From NCBI GenBank assembly GCA_029378245.1, contig JARKIF010000026.1:372001-436000 (forward strand): a DNA stretch of 64,000 bases. Direction: 5' to 3'. The stretch comes from Roridomyces roridus (lineage: Eukaryota; Basidiomycota; Agaricomycetes; Agaricales; Mycenaceae). Shown piece after piece: positions 1 through 10,242 of the stretch. The notes under the pieces were generated by a model. That model had not been told where the DNA came from. It searched no databases and saw only the letters and a list, made by a program, of their open reading frames with translations. Made by a program: the position numbers and the translations under genes. The number at the start of each line of letters is the position of its first letter. Position 1 is the stretch's first letter.

Positions 1-163
1 GAGCCGAGGACAGCCTTCGTCCGGAGCCAGGGTCCGACGCAGCCGCAGAGCTTGAAAGAAAGAGGATTTAACAACCGCGGGAGGGGTTCGCTTTCACTGT
101 TGCAGTCATCCCACCGGACACGGTTTCCCCATGAACAGCAGACAAGCATCTATATAACAACGA

Positions 164-485
164 CATGGCGTCAAGAGATCCAGAAACGCGACACAGTAGC
201 ATTGGAGACAGCTCCACGCTTCGGAGACAGTATCTGGAGAACGAGCTTCGGAGGGTGCACAGATGGTGGACGTGGATCGCCTGACGATAAGTTCTTCGCG
301 GATGAGTCTGGCGGCGCCGGGGGAAAACGAAGTACGAGATTTGGAAGAGTTGTTGAAGGTAGCGAGGGATAGGAATGCGATGCTGATCATTGATGAGACG
401 GATAGACGAACTGGAGAGGCAGATGCAGTCGGCATGGGCGTTGGGACTGTCTGACGAGCCTCCGCCTGGGTATAGTTCGTTGTAG
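164..485 (+). pseudogene. Small coiled-coil protein gene, copy A (broken)
   Basis: Decayed copy of the small coiled-coil gene that is intact at 29992-30309. The start (ATG at 164, MASRDPETRH...) and the heptad-rich segment LRRQYLENELRRV are kept. A 4-base loss near 257 (the intact copy has an extra GGAG) then shifts the frame and a stop follows within about 10 codons. A 7-base insertion (CATTGAT) near 388 adds a second frameshift and is shared with copy D at 34046, so A and D share a recent ancestor. Bases 1-163 match the upstream region of the other copies and hold no gene. Function is unknown; the family ends in a conserved LSDEPPPGYSS-like tail. Confidence 0.6.
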
Positions 486-1176
486 TTTTTGCTGTGTCGG
501 AGCACCGTTGGACAAGGTCAGCAATCGGCGCGTTGTGAGCGGCAGGACTGCAGAAGAGCCAGAGATGGTGGGAAAAGTCAAGCCCGAAATCAGAGGAGTG
601 ATTGCCGAGTGGCAGTGCTTCGATGCCGATCTTCCTCCTCTTCTTGTCCTCTTCCGTCAATTATTGAAACGCCAACGGAACAATGTCTTCGACGCAAAAT
701 TCATTGTCGTTTTCCATCTCTGTGCACAGCTCGGTATCGCCGTGATCCGTGACGGCCGAGTCATACTTGGTCACACCTCCGTGCCTACTCTACTGAGGGT
801 TCCAGAAACTCCCGGTGTACCCAGGAGTCAGCGCCCGGCCGAGCACGTTGACCTGGTTCCATGCTCTTGCAGTGCATCATACATCGCGGGGAATCTTACA
901 CCCTAGGCAACGGAAGGCAACGGATGGCGCACTGGCAACGGAACACGGTTACCTGCTCCAGGTAGCCTCCGAGGCCGACTGCGGAGGGCCCGCCACCTGC
1001 TAGAGGCAATTCCGCAGCACCCAAAGGTTGATGCTTTCCTCCAAAACGTAGGAGAGCGATAAAACTGATTTCATTGTCCTGGATTCACGCTGACAGTGCT
1101 GCGGAGGGCTTCTTTGTCCAGCAACTCTTCGAATATATAAACATTTTTGAACCATGACTGAACTCACGATTCTCAG
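486..1176. other. Duplicated intergenic stretch, no supported gene
   Basis: This stretch lies between the coiled-coil relic and the Zn2Cys6 factor gene. It recurs almost unchanged at 34149-34827 and, more decayed, at 11500-12207. It holds open frames (for example 508-906) but no recognisable domain, and copy B breaks them. I see only duplicated spacer with a TATA-like stretch (aatatataaac) about 45 bp before the factor's ATG. Confidence 0.5.
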
Positions 1177-1862
1177 ATGTCTTCTCAAGCCAACAACCAA
1201 GGACGCTCCACACCACTACGGAGAGGGAAGGCGTGCTTCAACTGCAGGTATGTTGTTGCGTCCATTTGAATCGCATCCGTCTCATTTCTTGACTCAGTCA
1301 TTTCAAAATCGTGAGTCCTCTTTCTCTTTCGTTCCATCCTTGCTGATTATATCCCAGAAATGCGACGGCGTTGTACGTATATCTCTCATTCAAAGAAACT
1401 CGAACTGACTGACAGACATGCGGGCCATGCCGGAGAATGCCCAAGGCTGACCCCTGTGAATTCAACGACTCCTTGTCCCGGACTCAGGAGCTGGAGCATA
1501 CCGTGTTCCGCCTCCAGTCTCAGCTGAATGAGCTACATGGCGGCGGAGGGGTGTGGCCCTCGTCTACTGCTCCCGGATCGCCCTTTAGCGGATCCTCAGC
1601 GGGTTTGTGGTTCATGCTGGTTCAGACACCTGTAATCACCTCCCAGCAGGCGGATCCTCCGACGGGTCGTTATTGGGATTCCAGGAACCTCCCCTTGTCG
1701 TTATCGAGTCCTTGTGAGTTGCTTCAATTTCGTGCGTTCCAACTCATAAGTTTTCAGACTTCGATCCTTGTCCCTCATGCCACCCAATTTGGCTTCTTCC
1801 TGCACCCCACACGCTTTCGGGATGCAGCACTCCTCCCATTCACCTTTGGCGACGTCAAATAG
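1177..1862 (+). pseudogene. Zn(II)2Cys6 transcription factor, N-terminal fragment, copy A
   Basis: Fungal binuclear zinc-cluster regulator, DNA-binding end only. Exons: 1177-1247 (MSSQANNQGRSTPLRRGKACFNC), a 13-nt microexon 1298-1310 (HFKIK), 15-nt exon 1358-1372, 1416-1602, then 1647 on. All six cluster cysteines are present (CxxC x6 C ... CxxC x8 C), followed by a linker-coil, SRTQELEHTVFRLQSQL. The loop between cysteines 3 and 4 is two residues shorter than in copy B because a short stretch at the exon-4 acceptor is lost. The middle region keeps GFQEPP and FGFFLHPTRFRDAALLPF blocks typical of Agaricomycete factors. The gene then ends in VK-stop at 1862 and runs into repeats, so the effector half is missing. 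The 44-nt intron 1603-1646 holds TTTGTGGT (1604-1611), the empty site of the KDZ transposon seen in copy B. Confidence 0.7.
1604..1611. other. Empty paralogous target site of the KDZ element (unit A)
   Basis: TTTGTGGT occurs once here, inside CAGCGGG-TTTGTGGT-TCATGC. In unit B the same sequence is doubled and flanks the 9.9-kb transposon (12649-12656 and 22531-22538). It therefore serves as an internal control for the unoccupied state. Confidence 0.85.
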
Positions 1863-3330
1863 AAAGTGCAGACCACCGTACTGACTGCAGCCTCAGGGTT
1901 CAGATCATAACATCGGCGAAGGCGCATGCAATCGAAGTACAATATATCAAACAACGCGGTTTTCAACTCATTGATGCCCTCGGAAGGAATCGAACCCTCA
2001 CATCAACATTGGGTGGATCCCGACTTCGAATGGATGGGGAGGCGACCCTCGCCTAAATTTCTCCCTTTTCGCAGTACATACATTTCAACTCGATCGATGA
2101 GCGGGTCTCTCTTTCTCTCACAATTCAAAGCTCAAGGGTCCCGGAATCTACAATCGCGACCTTGGTCACAAAAAAGCGGCGCCAGGGAAGATGCTACACA
2201 TGCCCTCGCAGGGAATGGAACCCTCAAACAAACACTGACAAATATCCCGAATATATAGCTGGTGAGGTGACCATCGCTGTCAACAAGGGCTGCCCCAGAC
2301 TCTCTGGAACCACCTTTATGCCATGCCATTAATTCATCTAAATTCACTCTTTGCGTACCACCTACCAGTACATTTCAACTCGATCGACAAGCCCGCCTGC
2401 TATACAGCTCGGGCCGCGTCACTTTACAATGTCGTGAAAGGGAAACGAGGTAGGCGTAAGGCTTCAGCAGCTGACACCGGCAAAGGCGCATGCTGTCAAA
2501 ATTCAATACAAAAAGGGTTGGTCACTCCCGAAATGGCCTGAAGGGAATCGAACCCTCACAGCGCTGACACAGCGAACAAGTCCCGTCCTCTCTCTCTCTC
2601 TGAGACTCTTCCTTCAACAGTTCAAAGCTGAAGGGTCCCAGAATCTACACCGCGACCTTGGTTCCAAAAAAGCGGGAATGAAGTAGGATCTGTGGATGCC
2701 CTCGAAGGGAATCGAACCCTCAAAACCCACTAACTGAGTCGGTGTGACTTTCCTGCAAATGGCGAGGTGACCCCCAGGGTCAGCGAGGGCTTCCCGATTC
2801 TGCCATTCCTCATCTAAATTCACTCCTTTCGTACCGCATGCACATACTTATACACATCCCAGTAGTATGTAACTTGATCGACAAGCGGGTGGGTCGCTGC
2901 CCTTGTCGAGGAATTGAAACCAGCCCGTCTACGGCCTCGGACCTCAGCAGCAACACCAGCCGAAGGCGCAACAAGTCAAGGGCGAATAAAAAAGGTGTGC
3001 CAAGAAACATTTGAATGTCCTCGGAGGGAATTGAACCCTCACGAACCAAACCCTCGTTGCTGTGTATTTGACCGTCCTTGGACACGCTTCTTCAAGTCAA
3101 GAGGCAAAGCTTGTGGAATTGGAATCCGACTGTACCCAGAGCCCAAAAACTATCACACCTTCTATCCCTCCATGCTCTGGGAGGGAATCGAACCCTCCAC
3201 CCCGACGAAGTGACCACGGTTGACCCAAACACACTGTCTGTAGCCAGCTCAACCCATACTAAATAATTGTACCGAGCAATACCGAGATAAGTAGTTCAAC
3301 TTGCAGGTTGAACTCGGGTGAGTGGGCGGG
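1863..3330 (-). repeat. tRNA-derived SINE-like repeat cluster, unit A
   Basis: About six tandem units on the minus strand. Their 3' tRNA-like ends are near 1978, 2204, 2533, 2696, 3017 and 3172. Read on the minus strand, most have a perfect box B (GGTTCGATTCC) in a T-arm (GAGGG...CCCTC) followed by an acceptor strand like CGAGGGC. In the best unit (about 2696-2790) this pairs with 5' GCCCTCG, and a D-arm-like TGACC...GGTCA remains. The anticodon arm is degenerate, so these are unlikely to be functional tRNAs. About 20-30 nt downstream lies a T-run (T5-T7), a Pol III stop signal, then one of two shared tails. A CT microsatellite lies at 2588-2606. No protein gene is seen. Confidence 0.55.
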
Positions 3331-3586
3331 CTACGAGTCAGAGTCGGTAAGCGTCCGCGCAAACGTAGAATGGGTAGGCGTCGGCGCAAACGTAACATCC
3401 CCATCCTCATCCTCATCCTCGTTTGCCCCGGACGCAGAAAGGTACGAGGATGACGATGAAGTAGTGCTGGTGAAGGATGATGCAGACGTCGACTGAGGAA
3501 TCTGCGGAGATGAAGCAGTGGTGTATGACGAGTGAGGAATCTGGGGAGAGGGCGCAGTGGGGATGTACGGCGATGGCTCCGCAGAC
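3331..3586 (-). pseudogene. 3' tail of a Sec2-like Rab GEF gene, unit A (fragment)
   Basis: These roughly 255 bp match the last part of the Sec2-like gene at 36831-38284, including its stop (TAG complement at 3331-3333) and the Ser/Tyr/Asp-rich tail. Homology stops abruptly after ggctccgcagac at about 3586, where IML2-like sequence begins on the other strand. The frame has drifted. It is a recombination relic, not a gene. Confidence 0.75.
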
Positions 3587-4787
3587 GCGTCGACGTGCCT
3601 ATGGCCGCTCGTATCGTCAAGTGGAATCTCAAGCGCTACCCGACGGGTGTCTTTTTCCTGTTTGGCGCCGGTCGTCTAGCACTCGTGCGCTCACAGCCTG
3701 CGCGTGCTATTGAATTCCATACCCGTGCGATGGCTGCACAGACGCAATACCGCAATCTGCATCACGTCAGCTATTGGGAGATGGCGATTGCGAACTTGGC
3801 GCTGGCGGATGTGCGCAGTAGCGCCGAGTGCTGGAAGGTTCTAGAGCAGGAGGCGACGTGGAGCAAGAGTATCTACTCCTACGGTCGGGCGGTGTGCTTG
3901 CTCGCGAGCGTCCAAGACGGGGAGAGCAAGGTGGGCGATGGGGACAAGGAGAAGCGGGAAGAGGCGTTGCGGCTTATGAAGCTCGTCCCGACTCTACGGC
4001 AAAAGATCGCCGGCAAGTCGATCCCGCTGGAGAAATTCGTGGCTCGCAAGGCCCGCAAGTGCATTGCGCAGAACGGGCGTCTCCTCCTTCCTGCTCTCGA
4101 ATTGTCCGTCATTTTCCTCGGCATCGCACATGCGCCACGCCGTATTGTCGAGGAGCGGATGTTGCCTCAGGTACGAAGTGCGCTTGCGGAGCTCAAGGAG
4201 GGCGCCCAGGGGTATTGGGATGATTTGGCGCTGGCGAGGTATTTGGAAGGTTTGTGTTTGCGATATATTGCGTTTCCGGTGCGTATTGATTCTACTTAGC
4301 TGGTCTTTGGTATACTGATCACGCGTGCATGTAGGATCCCGACGCTGTGCTGGACCCAGCGGAGGTGCCGGCGTTGTCGCGGGAAGAAGCGGCCAAAGAC
4401 GCCAAAGCGTGTTTCGAGGCTGTATTCAAAGACGGGGAGAAGATCGAGTTGGACCACCATATTGTTTATCACGCTCGTGCGTTTTCCCTTTTTCACCGGG
4501 TAAACTAACTGAAGAGGCTCGCTCGTAGACTACGAACTCGGTCGGCTCCTTGCGTGTCTCGGCGACGAACTTGAGGCGCGTCGGCATTTGGAGCTCGTCC
4601 TGTCGGGCAAGTATCTCGAGGTTGGGCCGTCGGGACGAAAGGTAGTCATTCACCAGTCACTATTCTCTCTTCGCCCTTTGATTCTGATTATTTGTAAAAT
4701 TGCATCTAGGGCCGATACAGCATGGAAAATGCGCTTCATATGCGGGCGAATGCAGCGGTTGAGGCGTTGCATCAGAAGCGATTGTAG
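3587..4787 (+). pseudogene. IML2/TTC39-family TPR protein, C-terminal half, unit A
   Basis: The encoded sequence resembles the C-terminal half of the Iml2/TTC39 family (outer-mitochondrial-membrane or cytosolic TPR proteins; yeast Iml2 is linked to inclusion-body clearance with lipid droplets). Visible family blocks are FFLFGAGRLALVRSQPARAI, SYWEMAIANLALAD, the WSKSIYSYGRA motif and the terminal SMENALHMRANAAVEAL. Exons: to 4278, 4335-4476, 4529-4641, 4710-4787, with consistent phases and GT-AG introns. The N-terminal half is absent: upstream is antisense Sec2-like DNA. No lesion is seen in the remaining frame, so the fusion is recent or the fragment is expressed from a new start (ATG at 3604). 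A GTAT microsatellite follows at 4803-4832. Confidence 0.75.
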
Positions 4788-5511
4788 ATTGATATATATG
4801 TGTGTATGTATGTATGTATGTATGTATGTATGCTAGGTAGAGAGGGATACCCTGTACTAATTTAAGTTTTGTTTATGAGGAGGAAGCTGGCCGTTGCGAG
4901 ACTCGACAGCGGCTGGAATTTATGAGTTCCATATTGAAAGCGCAGACTATCGCACTGCCTGCAGCCTCAGTTCAGCAGCTAATCATGATATCGACAAAAG
5001 CGCATGCAGTCAAAGTTCGATTCAAAAAATCCAGCTTCACCAATTGATGGCTTCGGAAGGAATCGAACCCTCACATCACAGCCAATCTCGTCGAAGATTT
5101 GACGGGCGAGGACCATCCTCTCAGACCCGTTTTTCTACAATTTTAAGCCCAAGGCTTCCGGAATCTACACCGGTCCGTGCCTCTGGTCCCCAAAAAAGAG
5201 CTTTAAACAAGAGCTCACTATGCCCTCGGAGGGAATCGAACCCTCAAATGCACGCGCCAATTGTCGACGAGTAATAGATGGTGATGTGACGAAGGCTTCC
5301 CCAGGTTCTCTTTAACCAGCTCCGGTCATTCGCTAGTCTCTCTCTGAGTATTTGTACCCAGGGCGGATATAGCATCGAAAACGCGCTTCGCATGCGGACA
5401 AATGCAGCGATTGGGGCAGTATGCTATGAGGGACAAATCTCGCATGATTCATGGAATTCCAAAGAACAGAAAAAAACAAATGAGAATGCGCGGAGATTTC
5501 TTGTATTATTC
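4788..5511 (-). repeat. SINE-like units and a decayed IML2 last-exon copy, unit A
   Basis: Two tRNA-derived units end near 5047 and 5221 (box B on the minus strand, T-runs at about 5025 and 5193). At 5346-5420 a decayed second copy of the IML2 last exon follows: acceptor cccag, then sequence like that at 4704-4780 with about one change in six. The same arrangement is seen in unit B. No intact gene is present. Confidence 0.55.
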
Positions 5512-6114
5512 CTAATCATCGTCTGAATCGAAAATATCGGAACCCGAATCGGACTTGTCTGAACCAAAGATATCCGGATTCATCTCTCGGAGGCAAGCGT
5601 AGCATTGTTCGACAGCTTTCTGCTGCTGCTCCCACGAACGAATGAGGTCGGGTGGAGGAGAGGGTGCTTTCTGCGACCAAAAAATGATACATGACAGGTT
5701 CAACGGATAGAATTCCTGACCTACCTTAATCCAGTCCAAAATCTCGGCAAACCATTTGGGCTTCACAAGGCCATACTTGTGCTGTTCCAAATGATATTCA
5801 GTCTCCGGTTTGAAAATTGAACAAGTCTGCGCAAGGTCGAGATCCTTGAGAGCCCCCAATAACTCGGCATCTGGATTGCAACCACACAATATTGACATCC
5901 ATCTGGACCTATTGCAATTCAAACATCTGTTCAAAGGCAAGAAAGCTTACTTGCGTATAGATAAATTTGGGCCCCCTGAAGTTCTTTTGTGTTACCGCGT
6001 CCTTTAGGCATCGTATCCATTGCAGGGCTGTGAAACGGCACATTTCTTTGTGAGGCATGAACAATGGACCACATTTATCAGGATCTTCGAGGAATTTCTG
6101 GATGGCTTTGATAT

Positions 6115-7361
6115 TCCGAGTCTTAAAAATTTATTTTTAAGCTCGGTCTTATCGGCCCGTTTTCCGCCAAAGTGGGGTCCATTTTTTGATTGATGACGTC
6201 TTTGACTACTCATTTGCTCTTAGTAATGGCTCGAACACGGATCTCTCTGCCGGCCGATGTGTTACGATCTCCACCGACGGCCTCTGACGGCGAACGGCAA
6301 CTGTTTGACAGCCGGTGACAGCACGCCTCTTGCTTTGCACCACCACATACGACCGTTCGACATCCGTTCAACGTTGGTTCAACGTTCAACTTTCACCTGG
6401 TCCTCCAGTCGAAAACTTGTGCTTTTTGAGTATTGAACCCAGCCCACTGCAGTTTCCATCATCTTGGCGCCGCCTTACCGAGCAGGCCAACTCTCTGAGT
6501 CACGACATCATTCTGTACGCAGACCTGGTGCAATTTCAACTTCAATGCAGTGTGGTTGAGGCAAATTGAATAGGGATGAGCACCGTCCGTGTACGGTTGA
6601 CGGCCGTCAATCGCCCAAGCCGAGACGGGTACGGGCCGTCAAATTGACGGGTGACGGCCGTGGAAAGACGGGACGGGTGAGTATTAGTCCAACCAGTTCA
6701 TAACCACTGATCTTGTGGTATGGGGTAGTCGGGGGGTCAATACCTGGTGGCTGGACACAAAATGCAGCTCACCCTTGCACTAAACTCGGGGATAACACCT
6801 ATTTTCTTGCAGATCAAAAGTCGCATCACATCTCACATCAGCCCATCACTAGAAGAGAACGAATGGTGAGCATTGTTCGAAGTGTCTTGGACATTTGTGA
6901 TGGTGTAGTTGCACAGACTGAATGCTTATCTTGAGCTCCCAACAATATCCGATGGAGAATACGGTGTATCAATTTCCGGCGCTCCAACCCGTCTTGAACC
7001 CGTCGACGGCCGCCCGTCTTTTGGATTTCCACAAGGCCGACGGTTACGGCCCGTAACCCGTGTACGGACGGCCGTCTTACGGGTTGAGACGGGGACGGTG
7101 CTCATCCCTAAAATTGAACATCTTCCCTCTCCTCCAACTCTCCCTGACTGTCTCCCTTTGGTCTCCCTGGTCTAAAATTCCGTATAGCTCAACATCGAGT
7201 TATCGCTCGCTGCTCCTATGCACCATTCCCTGAGCCTTCCCGTCTTTGCTCCACACTTCCTCACTAGACAGAGATGAGGTATGTATTTCAATTTTCAAAT
7301 TTGGCATTCAATGCTGACAGACTCGGATTGCCATGCGCTAGCAATGGCCCCTAAAAGCAGG
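6115..7361. mobile_element. Composite 1.25-kb insertion in NLR copy A exon 5
   Basis: Compared with NLR copies B and C, coding sequence stops after GATAT (6114) and resumes at TCCACC (7362). The insert begins with a hairpin (ccgagtcttaaaaat / atttttaagctcgg, 6116-6146). It contains the nested hAT MITE (6571-7110). It ends with an ATG-led stretch (MAPKSR frame at 7344) of the kind that opens some BED-finger hAT transposases; this last likeness is only suggestive. No clear terminal repeats or target duplication are visible for the outer insert. CCGAGTCT occurs in inverted form near both ends (6116 and 7319). Confidence 0.6.
6563..7118. mobile_element. hAT-type MITE with 8-bp target duplication
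   Basis: Element 6571-7110 (540 bp). The termini are perfect inverted repeats starting TAGGGATGAGCACCGTCC, and flanking duplications AAATTGAA lie at 6563-6570 and 7111-7118. An 8-bp duplication and a TAGGG-type terminus are hallmarks of the hAT superfamily. Both subterminal regions carry dense ACGGCCGTC-like palindromes, the usual place for transposase-binding repeats. There is no coding capacity, so it is non-autonomous. Confidence 0.92.
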
Positions 7362-8789
7362 TCCACCAAATCAGTTCCTGATACCTTGGTAAGTGGCACG
7401 AGTACATCCCATTTCAGTGCGAGTAAGCCCAGAGTCGCAACGATGTCGTCCGAGTCTCCATCCGATTCGGGAAGCCGGTTTAGCACATTCCAAATGCGCA
7501 ACACGGAAAGGAGATTTGGGCTTTGAAGATATTGGGGATATATCAACTCGGAGGGAAGATCTCGAGTACTATCAGCATCCTACCAGAGATGTGAGCACAC
7601 GGAGGCGACACGGAGGATAAAAAAAACCGACAGGACTGGACACGAATGCCCACACGAGTTTATACAAAGTGCCCCAAGTTCTAACCAGGTCCGATGATGC
7701 AGGTAGCAATTGCTGCAGCAATCAGTATCAACAGTTGCGAGAAAAGCATATTTTACCTGAAGCCAAGTGACAACGGCCTGGGCATCATATTTGCCTCGCC
7801 TGTATACCGCATTCTGAAAATCGACGGTCCAAAAAATAGGGAGCAACCCGTCTGTTGGAGGGACTTTCGGAAAGTACCGCACAAAGGGGTGTGCGATACT
7901 CCTGTTTTATATTTCATTTCTTGTAAGTATTGGCTAATCTCTATCGACATCATGACTCACCCGAAATCATTAGGCTCCAATGAACCAGACAAGAGAACAT
8001 GGGCCATGTCATGCACCAGCGTATCCAGTAGGTCTTCACCCGATATACAAAATGATAATGACCGTTGTGGGTCCATCAAGAAGTCCCCAAAGGAGGCATG
8101 CAGTAATTCAACCGGTTTGTGATGCCCCACTGGCAAAATGGGCGCAGGGTGCACCCGGACCACAGCATGTAGGCCGCGTAAAACAGCACGAGAAGTTCCT
8201 TGTCGCATTCGCAAGACACTATCGATTTGTTCGGCGCCAAAATATACTTTCACAACGGCATGCAAGACGCGAAGGAGTATCGGTTTGCTGGGGATAGACG
8301 ACAGGATTTGAGTGTATAAGTCATCAAGAGGAGATAAACTGCCGGGATCCAGACCGAGGACCGCGTCAAGCCGCTCTGCAGGATGTGAATATTCGTCATC
8401 AACGTAACGAAGAACGGTGGACGCGTAGATGAATGTTCCCGATGACTTTTTAACGAGGTCCTCAATTGTCTTGCTCCCGGGCCAGCAGTCCTCCAGCAGC
8501 ATTCCGCGGGAGTTGTGGATCCGACGAATTCGCGAGAATTCGTCTGTAAAATATCGGCGAATATCTGCGAGCGCACGATCATCCGGTAGGACCTGGAGAT
8601 CCCGACAGACGTCCGAATTTTCTGGGGCCTTGAAGGCTTCACTGAGATGTGCCTCGGAGCGGCTGCAGACGAGGATGTGGATGGGTGCATCGCCAGAACG
8701 CAAGACGTCAATCAGGGCACGTATAAGCGCAGTTTGTGTCCCGCGGTCCTCGCATTCGTCCAAACCATCAATGACCAAGATGGGTCGAG

Positions 8790-9583
8790 ACGCTGAAAAG
8801 CTAGAAACGGGTTGCCGTGTAAAAACAACAAAACCCAAGTACGTCGCTAAGTGTGTTCGGGGAGTCGTGCCGAAGTATACGACAAATGCGAATTCAGTAA
8901 GTCTAGATCGAATTGGAGGTCTGAGTGATTTGATTGATTTGATTGATTTGGTCAGATGCAGAGAGAACAGTGATTTAAGTAGATTCGTTCGTAGCCGTAA
9001 CCGTAAGTTTCCGTGATTTCCGTTCCGTTCCGTGATCAACCAAACCAAAACCGTCGTATTCGTGCCCAAGGCGTACCTCCCTTCTCTACTACATGACTGG
9101 CCCTTTATATACTCCTCGGTATTTACCCTCCAAACAACCATGCACATGAATAAATATTGGGTGAAATCTAATACTCCTTCCTCAGTATGTATTATTCCCG
9201 TCCATGTATGGTAATTAAATGGCCCAATTTTGAGTACGAATGTCCCCGAGCCATTCCTGGACAGATTGAACAATGGCATTTTATTGTCCCGACTGTGCAC
9301 TGCTGCGCCGCAGTCGAGTTTTGAACCCAATCCCTCTAATCGGCAATGCCGGACTGTGCCGCAGCAGCCATCAGCTGCGCCGCAGTTGATATCAAGCCGA
9401 ATAATAAAGACAATAGACCCGGAGTTGATCCTCGGCTCTGAAATCCTCGGCGTTGATGTGCATCTATTACCGGCGATAGCCGTGGCTGCCGGGATCACGC
9501 CGTCCTCAACTCCGCTCAATCATTCCATATTTCCGTGGATACTTGCTTTTCACGGTTGAACCGAACGCCCGCTCATCAACGCT
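8790..9583. mobile_element. 784-bp insertion in the NACHT exon of NLR copy A
   Basis: NLR coding sequence is interrupted between the Walker B exon segment and the N-terminal segment. ACGCT occurs on both sides (8790-8794 and 9579-9583), a possible 5-bp target duplication. Ends are weakly inverted (CGGTT...CCGTG...AAAA near each). The interior has repeated CCGT motifs at 8995-9055. The NLR frame happens to stay open on the minus strand from 9519 through the insert. The superfamily is not assigned. Confidence 0.65.
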
Positions 9584-10242
9584 AACGGAGGTGCATTTCT
9601 GAACGGCTGGACTAGGAGTTTCTCGAGCTGGTGGTGTATTGTCTTCCCCAGGATGAGCCTGTCCGTCTCGACGGCGCGCTGGATCCTGGGGCCGAGTTGG
9701 GGAAATGCGACGGTGAGCTGATATGCCAGGGTTGGCAACAAGTTTCTCCATGTCCCGCAGCTGACGCTCCCCCGCTTGAAGAAGAAGGAACCGCCCAGTT
9801 GACCGCGGTCATGGCAGCTCGCGGCGAACTGCTGCCCGATCGCAGACTTGCCGATACCAGCGCAGCCGTGGAGCCAGAGTATCGGGCAGTCGCTGGGCTG
9901 CTCGAAGGACCATTTTCCCAACTGATACAAGATCGCACTCCGTGTGCCGGGATGACATGCAGGATCCGCGGGGCGCTCAGCCGAGTCGTGCATTGCATCC
10001 AGAGACACGGCGCGGTACAGGATGCCGAAGCCTTATTCGAGTCAGAGCGCAGCGTGGAGTTCGGGGCATCGGCACGCACCGCTTTCCCCGACGTTGGTCG
10101 TATGAGAGACATTCATGTTTCCTGCGACATTGTTGAAGGTGCTGTTCTGGAACTGAACTGGCCGATCTCCTTCGATATGCACGATGTTGCCCGGGCCCTG
10201 AGTCTGAAGGCGGACTGGACGATCCCCATCGAGGCGCAACAT

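Larger units (their letters stand above)
5512..10242 (-). pseudogene. NACHT NLR gene, copy A, disrupted by two insertions
   Basis: NACHT-type NTPase of the fungal NLR class, homologous over its whole length to the intact gene at 26833-29508. Exon 1 is 10080-10242. Exon 2 begins at 10031 and keeps Walker A (GCAGIGKSAI) and Walker B (LVIDGLDECED), but is split by a roughly 784-bp insertion (8795-9578). Exon 2 ends at 7961. Exons 3-5 follow, and exon 5 is split by a roughly 1.25-kb insertion (6115-7361). The last exons end at 5512. All remaining exon pieces stay open and splice sites match copy B, so the insertions look recent and probably inactivated an otherwise sound gene. It is divergent from the small coiled-coil relic at 10700. 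Confidence 0.85.

Noticed and set aside
508..906. 132-aa plus-strand frame conserved at 34171
   Set aside because: Conservation is explained by the recent duplication; the diverged copy at 11550 breaks the frame, and no domain is seen.
1976..2003. Perfect box B motifs as functional tRNA genes
   Set aside because: Anticodon arms are degenerate and differ from unit to unit; only acceptor, D-like and T-arms survive, so a SINE-like origin is preferred.
2588..2606. Repetitive CT tract as a CRISPR or regulatory array
   Set aside because: Simple microsatellite; eukaryotic context, no spacers.
3249..3632. Arg/His-rich minus-strand frame of 127 aa
   Set aside because: Out-of-frame reading of the Sec2-like tail; composition is an artefact of repeated TCATCC codons.
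7957..9519. 520-aa frame as a separate novel protein
   Set aside because: It is the NLR copy A exon read through into the 784-bp insertion; the first 240 residues are insert sequence.
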